DNA of 11,920 nucleotides from Armatimonadota bacterium. GTDB taxonomy: Bacteria; Armatimonadota; Hebobacteria; Hebobacterales; WVXJ01. The stretch spans positions 1,860-13,779 of the forward strand of contig WVXJ01000107.1 of assembly GCA_011773575.1 (NCBI GenBank), given 5' to 3'. A model generated the notes under the pieces. That model had not been told where the DNA came from. It searched no databases and saw only the letters and a list, made by a program, of their open reading frames with translations. A program made the position numbers and the translations under genes. Positions 6,054 through 11,920 of this stretch are shown piece by piece (position 1 is the first letter of the stretch; each line of letters begins with the position of its first letter).

Positions 6054-7109
6054 CTATTCTGAAGTATGGAGTGAATCCAGTTCTTCGGGGGAGAAGTCAA
6101 GCCCCAGCAATTCGGCCGCAAAGACAGAGGCCGCCTTTTCAGAAGAAATGCGCGACTCGGATTCTTCGCCTCGGCGCGCCTGTCTTCGAAACAAGAGATG
6201 ATGGAATATCTCGTGTGCTATATGAAGGTCCTCGAGATTCAGACCTGCCAGGTCAGGTCGTTTCTCGGCGATGAGGAGGGACAGCTCTCGCAGCGGCTCA
6301 TCATAGAGCACGACTGTGGCGGAATCGGACAGATACTCGCTGCGTACGCGAAGTGGTGAAAGCCCCGGCGGAGGCAGAGGCTTGTGTTGAATCTCCACCC
6401 CCAATGCCGCCGCCATTTCGCGGAGAGAAAGGTCGCCCAGATGCGCGCGCATCTGCTGCGCGGCCCTGCGTCCCATCTCAGCGGCATCTTCCAGAGAGGC
6501 GTCCGGCAGAATGGCTGACGACCCCTCCTCCAGGCCGGACTTTCGAGCAGCAAGGGACCGACCCGCCCTGCGCAGCATGAGTTGAGTGCCTCGCGTGAAG
6601 AAAAGCACGCCTCCGGCGAGGATGGCCAAATCCGCGAGATTGTAAATGAAATCACTTGCAGGGCCCAAATCCAGCCAGTCTATGACAAAGCCCAGCCTTA
6701 CGCGGTCAATCAAAATTCCCGCGCACCCGCCCAAGAGGAGTGCCGCAGAGAATTCCGCAAAGAAGCTCATGCGATAGCCGCGTCGGAGCAGACTGATGTA
6801 GAGCAGAAGTAGGGCCGCCAAAGCCGCAAGGGTGGCCGTCAACAATCCGGCACTGGACAGCCCGAAGCCAAGCAGACGGTTCTCAAAATAGACCAACTCA
6901 GCGGAACCGGGTAGAGAAACCTGTCGGCCGTCGCGTACCAGATGCAGCACGACGAATTTGCTGATCTGGTCCGCGAGCACGATTACCAGAGCCACCGCCA
7001 CCCACAGCCTGCCTCGCGCGAAACAAAGGAGGAATATAACCAATGCTGTGATGATGAGCAGCGCGGAGATGATCGCCTGAGCCATTAATGAGAAAGGTAG
7101 AAGCCCCAT
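6054..7109 (-). CDS. LspA-like signal peptidase II fused to an ImmA/IrrE-like HExxH domain
   Basis: This is a 351-residue protein in one uninterrupted frame. Residues 30-175 resemble prolipoprotein signal peptidase LspA, an inner-membrane aspartyl protease: ADQISKFVVLH (46-56), the GGCAGILIDRVRLGFVIDWLDLG stretch (127-149) and FIYNLADLAILAGG (154-167). The two catalytic aspartates fit D144 and D160, and R136 and N157 are kept. The conserved Asn of the GNxxDR motif is I132, and the GxAF loop is altered (ENRLLGFG), so this is a divergent LspA. There is one extra N-terminal membrane helix (10-30). A linker follows, and then residues 215-340 carry LSLREMAAALGVEI, HIAHEIFHHLL (zinc motif H299-E300-x2-H303) and SEKAASVFAAELL, which fits the E..A..FAAELL signature of ImmA/IrrE (COG2856) peptidases with E324 a possible third ligand. 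The C-terminal domain should be cytosolic. It is last in the acpS-nnr operon (64-bp gap). The start is uncertain: ATG 7109 and ATG 7085 both lack a clear Shine-Dalgarno. Confidence 0.8.
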   Translation of the reverse strand: MGLLPFSLMAQAIISALLIITALVIFLLCFARGRLWVAVALVIVLADQISKFVVLHLVRDGRQVSLPGSAELVYFENRLLGFGLSSAGLLTATLAALAALLLLYISLLRRGYRMSFFAEFSAALLLGGCAGILIDRVRLGFVIDWLDLGPASDFIYNLADLAILAGGVLFFTRGTQLMLRRAGRSLAARKSGLEEGSSAILPDASLEDAAEMGRRAAQQMRAHLGDLSLREMAAALGVEIQHKPLPPPGLSPLRVRSEYLSDSATVVLYDEPLRELSLLIAEKRPDLAGLNLEDLHIAHEIFHHLLFRRQARRGEESESRISSEKAASVFAAELLGLDFSPEELDSLHTSE

Positions 7110-7173
7110 TACTTGACTAATTGAAAGTCCTGAATAACCGGAGAATTTCGTGAATGCTCAACTAAGATTCCAT

Positions 7174-8730
7174 CTATTGGCTCTGTCTTACAACTTCCGA
7201 GACGTAAATTGTCGCGTCGGGAACCTTCTCCAGCAAGTCAGAAGCAATAAGGCCCATGTCTCCTTTTTCTGCCGCGGCAAGATCACCGGCGAGGCCGTGG
7301 AGGTACGTCCCCACACTGGCGGCATCGAAAGGCGACATGCCCTGGGCGAGCAGGCCTGCTATCATTCCGGTGAGAACATCTCCGGTTCCACCGCTCGCCA
7401 TTCCTGCATTTCCGGTGCGATTGACGCGCAGGCGATCCTCCGCGTCGGCGATAAGAGTGGCGGCCCCCTTCAATACCACTACCCCTTCGATACTCCGCGC
7501 CAAGCTTTGAGCGGTTGAAGCGCGCGCCTTCTGCACCTCCGCCGGGGAGAGATTCACCAACCGCGCCATCTCTCCCGGGTGAGGAGTGCAGACAATCGGC
7601 GCTTGGGCGCCCTTCAGCAGATCTATGTCTGTGGATAGAGCGGTGAGCGCATCCGCGTCCAGTACTACGGGAATGGCAAGCCTACCGACAAGCCTCCTCA
7701 CCAGCAGAGCGGTTTCCGGCTCCAGCGAAAGGCCCGGGCCCATTGCCACAACATCGCTCCTGGCGGCGAGTTCGAGTATCTCCTGCTGTGCCTCCTTCGA
7801 CAGGCTGCGAGCCGCTGTCTCCGGCATGGGGCGGGTGATAACCTCGGTGAGTTTGGCCTCCATCACATCATTCAGGCTGGCGGGGACGGCAAGAGTCACT
7901 AAGCCTGCACCCATTCGCAGCGCCCCCATGGAACAGAGAGCGGCTGCACCGGTGTAGCCCGCGGAACCGGCGATGACTAACGCGCGGCCGCAATCACCCT
8001 TATGCGCAGCCGGAGAGCGACGCGGCAGGAGATGAGCCACTTCCGCGGCATCGAGATACTCGGCAGTGATGGACATGGCCTCGATTGCCGCGGCAGGAAT
8101 ACCGATATCGGCGACTACAACGCGTCCCGCATATTCGGCTCCGGGGAAGTTGAGAAGGCCCCATTTGGGCAATCCCACAGTCACGGTATGATTGGCGTGC
8201 ACCGCAACTCCGGCGATTTCACCCGTATCCGCTTGAATACCTGACGGGATGTCAACCGCGAGGACGGGACGATTGGCTCGATTCACCGCGCTGATTATCT
8301 CCGCCGCGCTGCGTTCCACCGCGCCTTTGATGCCTGTGCCCAGGAGTGCGTCAATCACCAGGTCCGCCTGCTCACAGGCACCAAGAACCCGGTCTGCTTG
8401 GGCGTTCTCTTCGACGGGGACTCCGGCTTGAAGAGCGGATCCATAATTCGCCTTGGGTGCTCCTTTCAAATCCGAGGCGGAGCAGGCCAGAAGCACCTCC
8501 ACCCCCGCTCCCCACTTCTTGAGGTATCTGGCGGCGACCAGCCCATCACCTCCATTATTGCCCTTGCCGCAGATGATGGCGACGCGGCGGCCTTGCGGGG
8601 TTCCGAGCATGGCTTCTGCTTTCTCAAAGACGGCCCGACCCGCGTTCTCCATGAGTTCCATAATGGAGACACCTGCCTCCTGTGCAGCGCGGTCCAGTGC
8701 ATTCATTTGTTCACTTGTGACGATCTTCAT
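7174..8730 (-). CDS. nnr: Bifunctional NAD(P)H-hydrate epimerase / ADP-dependent NAD(P)H-hydrate dehydratase
   Basis: Repairs hydrated NADH and NADPH: the N-terminal domain interconverts the R and S epimers, and the C-terminal domain dehydrates S-NAD(P)HX using ADP. The product has 518 residues, typical for the fused YjeF form. YjeF_N spans about 1-220, with GNNGGDGLVAARYL (57-70), the K+/active-site segment VIDALLGTGIKG (125-136) and AVDIPSGI. The ribokinase-like dehydratase domain spans about 235-508, with HKGDCGRALVIAGS (243-256), GPGLS, VVLDADAL, TPHPGEMARL (382-391) and NAGMASGGTGDVLTG (441-455), where D451 is the catalytic base position. All key motifs are intact. ATG 8730 is preceded by AAGGCGGA, an acceptable site. 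It lies 30 bp downstream of acpS on the same strand, a pairing seen in many bacteria, and is probably co-transcribed with it and the following membrane-protease gene. Confidence 0.96.
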   Translation of the reverse strand: MKIVTSEQMNALDRAAQEAGVSIMELMENAGRAVFEKAEAMLGTPQGRRVAIICGKGNNGGDGLVAARYLKKWGAGVEVLLACSASDLKGAPKANYGSALQAGVPVEENAQADRVLGACEQADLVIDALLGTGIKGAVERSAAEIISAVNRANRPVLAVDIPSGIQADTGEIAGVAVHANHTVTVGLPKWGLLNFPGAEYAGRVVVADIGIPAAAIEAMSITAEYLDAAEVAHLLPRRSPAAHKGDCGRALVIAGSAGYTGAAALCSMGALRMGAGLVTLAVPASLNDVMEAKLTEVITRPMPETAARSLSKEAQQEILELAARSDVVAMGPGLSLEPETALLVRRLVGRLAIPVVLDADALTALSTDIDLLKGAQAPIVCTPHPGEMARLVNLSPAEVQKARASTAQSLARSIEGVVVLKGAATLIADAEDRLRVNRTGNAGMASGGTGDVLTGMIAGLLAQGMSPFDAASVGTYLHGLAGDLAAAEKGDMGLIASDLLEKVPDATIYVSEVVRQSQ

Positions 8731-8760
8731 TCCGCCTTGTCCGAGACCCAGATTCCAGCC

Positions 8761-9132
8761 TCAAGATTCCACATCTCGGCCCATATCAGGCCAGAATACT
8801 GCACAGGCGACAGCGTATTCACCACTGTGAGATAGTGAAATTTCCGTCTTCCCGCCGCCGGCCGCGTCTTGGGCTTTTCCATGCAGAACAGCGCGGGGCG
8901 GCCCTGCACCGGCGCGGCTGATCTCCACATCCTGCCAGGAGAGGCTTCGACCCAAGGCTTTGACGATCGCCTCCTTGGCGGCAAAGCGCACCGCATAGTG
9001 TTGAGCCGGATTCTGCCGCGCCTCGCAGTAGCGCCTTTCCGCGGCCGTAAAGAGCCGCTCTCGCAAGCGCGGCCACCGCTCCAGCGCCTGCGCCATATGG
9101 TCTATCTGTATAATGTCTATTCCGATGCCCAC
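8761..9132 (-). CDS. acpS: Holo-[acyl-carrier-protein] synthase
   Basis: Transfers 4'-phosphopantetheine from CoA to the serine of apo-ACP, activating it for fatty acid synthesis; forms a trimer in the cytosol. The product has 123 residues, the usual AcpS length. It contains GIGIDII with the Mg-binding D6, AERRYCE at 31-37, the hallmark RFAAKEAIVKALG (49-61) with Mg-binding E54, and ISLSHSGEYAVACAV (98-112). The start is GTG at 9132, directly in front of the conserved GIGID. Upstream on the minus strand are GAGGA (11 nt) and a nearer AAAGGGG, which sits rather close. It is the first gene of the acpS-nnr-lspA-like operon and is divergent from hpf across 277 bp. Confidence 0.95.
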   Translation of the reverse strand: MGIGIDIIQIDHMAQALERWPRLRERLFTAAERRYCEARQNPAQHYAVRFAAKEAIVKALGRSLSWQDVEISRAGAGPPRAVLHGKAQDAAGGGKTEISLSHSGEYAVACAVFWPDMGRDVES

Positions 9133-9187
9133 AGCCCCTTTATCCTCGCTGACAAGTCAGTTTTTTCTCTGTCGACGCCGGCTTTCC

Positions 9188-9242
9188 CTGCCCCTGGCAG
9201 GAATGTTCTACTATGGAACGCAGCCAGGCAGGAAATCTTGCC
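9188..9242. other. Nested, mutually exclusive stem-loops in the acpS/hpf intergenic region
   Basis: Three pairings compete for the same bases. CTGCC (9188-9192) pairs with GGCAG (9196-9200). CCTGGC (9193-9198) pairs with GCCAGG (9223-9228) and encloses GTTC (9205-9208) with GAAC (9216-9219). GGCA (9227-9230) can pair with TGCC near 9239-9242. The octamer GGCAGGAA occurs twice (9196 and 9227). It could be a structured leader or an operator between divergent promoters. No T-run follows on either strand, so it is not an ordinary terminator. Confidence 0.35.
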
Positions 9243-9377
9243 GTGGGGAAAGAATCTAGCATCGCAGCCGCTTCAGGCGGTGAACTCATCCTTATAGAAT
9301 GTGGCATACAAGAAGTGCGACCCTGGTGATGGTGCGACCGGCTATGTGGTTTCCGTTCTCGAAGCGAGCTCGATCAG

Positions 9378-9386
9378 TGCTATCAT
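9378..9386 (+). promoter_or_regulatory. Possible extended -10 promoter of hpf
   Basis: TGCTATCAT joins the TGn extension to a TATCAT -10 box (5 of 6 match) 23 bp before the hpf start codon. No good -35 lies at the right distance, which extended -10 promoters can do without. It would give a very short leader of about 15 nt that still includes the AGGAG ribosome binding site (9400-9404). Confidence 0.35.
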
Positions 9387-9409
9387 TACAGTTCAGATGA
9401 GGAGAAGAA

Positions 9410-9937
9410 ATGCAGATTTCCGTTACCGCAAGACATGGTGAAGTCAGCCAAGGGATAAGAGAACATGCAGCAAAGAAACTGAAGAAACTGGAGCGGTTGC
9501 TGCCGAAGATAGAATCGGTGCAGATCACGGAGGCGAAGGAACGCGCCTGGTATATCGTGGAGATTACCCTGGTGGCCGACGGCCTCCTGGTGAGAGGTCA
9601 GGAACGCGCCGAGGATATGCGTACTGCAATAGATTTGGTGGTTGACAAACTGGAGCGACAGGTCAAAAAATATCGGGGCAAACTGAATGACCGCTTTCGC
9701 CACCACGGCACACAACCTCCACCGGTCGAGGAGGAGGCCGAGGAGCAGGATCAGCCCGGTCAGATCGTCCGCAGCAAGCGCTTTGACATGAAGCCGATGA
9801 AGCCTGAGGAGGCGGCCGCGGAGATGGAATTGTTGGGGCATGATTTTTATGTCTTCATCAATGCAGAGAGCGATGTAGTGAATGTTATCTACCGACGGCG
9901 AGATGGCAATTACGGCCTGATAGAGCCTGAGTTCTAG
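9410..9937 (+). CDS. hpf: Ribosome hibernation-promoting factor, long form
   Basis: Binds the 30S decoding region in stationary phase or stress and, in the long form, dimerises 70S ribosomes into inactive 100S particles. The product has 175 residues. Residues 1-98 are the S30AE domain (MQISVTARHGEVSQGIREHAAKK..., ending in the basic VKKYRGKLNDRFRHH). A Pro/Glu-rich linker spans 101-116. The C-terminal dimerisation domain (119-175) contains IVRSKRFDMKPMKPEEA, MELLGHDFYVFIN and the hallmark VIYRRRDGNYGLIEPEF. Both domains are complete, so 100S formation is expected. ATG 9410 has AGGAG 5 nt upstream. A gene for an unknown acidic protein follows after 28 bp. Confidence 0.96.
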   Translation: MQISVTARHGEVSQGIREHAAKKLKKLERLLPKIESVQITEAKERAWYIVEITLVADGLLVRGQERAEDMRTAIDLVVDKLERQVKKYRGKLNDRFRHHGTQPPPVEEEAEEQDQPGQIVRSKRFDMKPMKPEEAAAEMELLGHDFYVFINAESDVVNVIYRRRDGNYGLIEPEF

Positions 9938-9965
9938 CCGTTTCTGCAAAACCCCTTGCTTATGA

Positions 9966-10328
9966 ATGACATTGACAATGAACCGCGCCAAACTGCGAGA
10001 ACTCGTTATCGCGGAATTCGGCCCCAGACTAGAACGGCTCACTCCTGCGGGAGCGCGGGAGTTCCTGGATCGGCTTTATCGCGAGTTCCACCGAGCCGTC
10101 CATCCTCCCGGGAGCATCATCGAGATAGACGAATCCGCCCGCTCCTATGAGGAGATAATGGCGCAGTTCTTTGCCAATGCTCTGGAAACCGACGCGGAAG
10201 AAGCCGCTCTGATGCTGTGGCTCTACGCGTTTGAGCAGCACTATGCCACCATGCAGGAGGAATATACCGAACGCTTTATTGCAATGTTCGAGAAGCCGGA
10301 GACTGAATCCGAGGATGAGAATGAATAG
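9966..10328 (+). CDS. Hypothetical acidic helical protein (120 aa)
   Basis: Not recognised. The product has 120 residues (116 if it starts at ATG 9978, MNRAKL...), is predicted almost wholly helical and has a very acidic tail (KPETESEDENE). It has no signal peptide, membrane segment or cysteine. Visible segments are an amphipathic N-terminal helix (AKLRELVIAEFGPRLERLTP), an aromatic-rich middle (EFLDRLYREFHRAVHP) and EEAALMLWLYAFEQHYATMQEEYTERFIAMF. No clear Shine-Dalgarno precedes either ATG; it may be read by coupling or read-through from hpf, 28 bp upstream. Its last codons overlap the start of the activase gene by 8 nt, and the activase ribosome binding site (GAGGA, 10311-10315) lies within it, so the two are translationally linked. 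That makes a role linked to the activase plausible but unproven. Confidence 0.7.
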   Translation: MTLTMNRAKLRELVIAEFGPRLERLTPAGAREFLDRLYREFHRAVHPPGSIIEIDESARSYEEIMAQFFANALETDAEEAALMLWLYAFEQHYATMQEEYTERFIAMFEKPETESEDENE

Positions 10329-11920
10329 AAGTAATGATACTCTTGGTCTGGGAATAGACATCGGCTCGATAAGTGTCAACATCGCTCTCGTGGATAGTCG
10401 AGGCAAGGTGGCGGAATCTCACTATCTTCGCCACCGGGGTCAGCCTCTGGTCGTGCTGCAAGATGCTCTGATTGACATACTCCAACACATTCCCAAGGAG
10501 CGCATCGGCCTGGTGGCAACGACCGGCTGTGGAGGCTCTTTGGCGGCTCCGCTTTTGGGGGCGACCCAGATGAATGAGGTGGTTGCCCAGGCGCGCGCCA
10601 CCGCGCTTCTCTTTCCTCAGGTGCGGAGTATCATCGAAATCGGGGGAGAAGATTCCAAACTCATCTTCCTGGACAGAGACGAGAAGAGCGGGGAGATAGT
10701 GGTCTCCGATTTCGCCATGAATACTCTCTGCGCGGCCGGCACAGGGTCCTTCCTGGATGAACAGGCACATCGCCTGGGGCTTAGCATAGAAGAGTTCGCC
10801 GCTCTTGCTCTGGAATCGCAGAGCCCGCCCCGACTCGCAGGCCGCTGCTCGGTGTTCGCCAAATCCGACATGATTCACCTCCAGCAGAAAGCCACTCCTG
10901 TGCATGATATCGTCGCCGGGCTGTGTTTTGCCATGGCCCGCAACTTCAAGAGCACCGTAGGCTCCGCCCGGACACTTACTCCTCCCATTTCCTTCCAGGG
11001 AGGTGTCGCTGCCAACCAAGCGATTGTGCACGCCTTTGAAGAGGTGCTGGAGATTCCGGAGGGCACACTTATCATCCCTGAGAATTTCGCCTGCATGGGG
11101 GCTATCGGTGCGGTATATCTCGCCATGGAGAGCGACACACACCAGCCTTTCGCGGGCCTGGATAAACTGGAGCAGGCCCTGAAGTCGGGGGTAACTGAGG
11201 AGGCGCGCAAGAGCCTGCAGCCTCTTTCCGGCCCCAGTGGTGTGGATTACCGGGTGGGTGAGATGGCTTCACCTACGGGCCGAAATGATGGAGAATGCAT
11301 CCCCGCCTATCTGGGGGTGGATGTAGGCTCCATCTCCACGAACGTAGTCGTGATGGACGAGCACAAGCGGGTGCTCTCAAAGCGCTACCTGATGACCGCG
11401 GGCCGGCCCCTGGAGGCGGTGAAAAAGGGGCTCGCCGAGGTCGGTGCGGAAGTCGCGCATCTGGTGGAGATAAGAGGGGCTTGCACCACCGGGTCGGGGC
11501 GTTACCTCACCGGTGATTTCCTCGGCGCGGATGTAGTGAAAAATGAGATTACCGCGCAGGCGAGGGCGGCGGTGGAGATTGACCCCAATGTTGACACCAT
11601 CTTCGAGATCGGCGGTCAGGATTCAAAATATGTCTCACTGGAGGCCGGCCGGGTAGTTGATTTCGAGATGAACAAGGTGTGTGCCGCCGGCACCGGCTCC
11701 TTCCTGGAGGAACAGGCGGAACGTCTGGGCATTTCCATTAAAGAGGAGTTCGCCGGTCTCTCTTTGGAGTCCCGCGCTCCCGCCAACCTGGGCGAGAGAT
11801 GCACGGTATTCATGGAGACCGAACTCATCCGCCACCAGCAGCGCGGCACTCCGAAGCAAGACCTCGCGGCCGGGCTCGCTTACTCGATTGTCTACAACTA
11901 TCTGAATCGAGTGGTGGCGG
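10321..11920 (+). CDS. 2-hydroxyacyl-CoA dehydratase activase-type protein (BcrA/BadF family), partial, 3' end outside window
   Basis: The first 533 residues are visible and the frame is open at the window end. It holds two tandem ASKHA-fold ATPase domains. Domain 1 (about 8-270) has GIDIGSISVN (11-20), TTGCGG, EIGGEDSK (106-113), CAAGTGSFLDEQ with C137, GRCSVFAKSD with C176 and FQGGVAANQ (225-233). Domain 2 (from about 330) has GVDVGSISTN (332-341), TTGSGR, EIGGQDSK (429-436), CAAGTGSFLEEQ with C454 and ERCTVFMETE with C494. In the HgdC/BcrA family these cysteines bind one [4Fe-4S] at the dimer interface; ATP hydrolysis drives single-electron transfer to a dehydratase or reductase. Two full domains in one chain match the very large COG1924-type activases, which continue into DUF2229/HgdB-like regions. 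Their physiological substrate is generally unknown. ATG 10321 has GAGGA 5 nt upstream; ATG 10315 is in the same frame. Confidence 0.93.
   Translation, partial: MNRSNDTLGLGIDIGSISVNIALVDSRGKVAESHYLRHRGQPLVVLQDALIDILQHIPKERIGLVATTGCGGSLAAPLLGATQMNEVVAQARATALLFPQVRSIIEIGGEDSKLIFLDRDEKSGEIVVSDFAMNTLCAAGTGSFLDEQAHRLGLSIEEFAALALESQSPPRLAGRCSVFAKSDMIHLQQKATPVHDIVAGLCFAMARNFKSTVGSARTLTPPISFQGGVAANQAIVHAFEEVLEIPEGTLIIPENFACMGAIGAVYLAMESDTHQPFAGLDKLEQALKSGVTEEARKSLQPLSGPSGVDYRVGEMASPTGRNDGECIPAYLGVDVGSISTNVVVMDEHKRVLSKRYLMTAGRPLEAVKKGLAEVGAEVAHLVEIRGACTTGSGRYLTGDFLGADVVKNEITAQARAAVEIDPNVDTIFEIGGQDSKYVSLEAGRVVDFEMNKVCAAGTGSFLEEQAERLGISIKEEFAGLSLESRAPANLGERCTVFMETELIRHQQRGTPKQDLAAGLAYSIVYNYLNRVVA

Noticed and set aside
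7174..9132. acpS-nnr pairing as a novel association
   Set aside because: This neighbourhood is common in bacteria; only the third gene of the operon is unusual.
9205..9219. GTTC-N7-GAAC dyad as an SOS box
   Set aside because: The spacing and orientation do not match the Firmicutes GAAC-N4-GTTC box, it does not resemble the dyad in front of lexA, and the neighbours acpS and hpf are not SOS genes.
10276..11142. A 288-codon minus-strand open frame under the activase gene
   Set aside because: The + strand frame carries unmistakable BcrA/BadF motifs throughout; the antisense frame has none.

Overview
The window is a stretch of bacterial chromosome, moderately GC-rich, tightly packed with ordinary housekeeping genes on both strands. 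I see no rRNA, tRNA, CRISPR array, transposase or prophage. The large BcrA/BadF-type CoA-dehydratase activase at the right end and the FMN/Fe-S glutamate-synthase-like protein in the middle suggest an anaerobe. The mixture (RNase PH, a 205-residue LexA with a Firmicutes-like winged-helix region, long-form HPF, fused NnrE-NnrD) does not fix the phylum. The 103-residue acidic protein at 649-960 and the repeat at 44-143 gave me a weak impression of Chloroflexota or an uncultured relative.

Layout. 1-206: non-coding, with an imperfect inverted repeat of a dispersed-repeat type and a short tandem repeat that supplies the purine-rich sequence in front of yraN. 219-620 (+): YraN-family nuclease-fold protein. 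649-960 (-): unknown acidic protein with a TTG start. 1185-2081 (-): XerC/XerD-type recombinase with all six catalytic residues. 2315-3037 (+): RNase PH. 3293-3910 (+): LexA, with a consensus-like sigma-70 promoter whose -35 lies in an 18-bp dyad that is a good candidate autoregulatory operator. A hairpin terminator at 3951-3974 separates lexA from the convergent 4016-5620 (-) glutamate-synthase-like gene. That gene is preceded by about 430 bp of non-coding DNA rich in dyads and repeats.

6054-9132 (-) looks like a three-gene operon: acpS (holo-ACP synthase), then nnr (NAD(P)HX epimerase/dehydratase), then a gene joining a divergent LspA (prolipoprotein signal peptidase) to a cytosolic HExxH domain resembling ImmA/IrrE metallopeptidases. 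Divergent from it, hpf (9410-9937, +) is followed by an unknown 120-residue acidic helical protein. Its 3' end overlaps the start of a large acyl-CoA dehydratase activase (10321 to beyond 11920). The part visible here holds two complete tandem ASKHA ATPase domains, each with both cluster-binding cysteines.

The most interesting items are the LspA-HExxH fusion, the candidate lexA operator, the glutamate-synthase relative whose iron-sulfur motif differs from canonical GltS, and the structured non-coding regions at 5740-6053 and 9188-9242. Most of the rest is conserved housekeeping. I do not see an obvious defence system or a multi-gene novel cassette.
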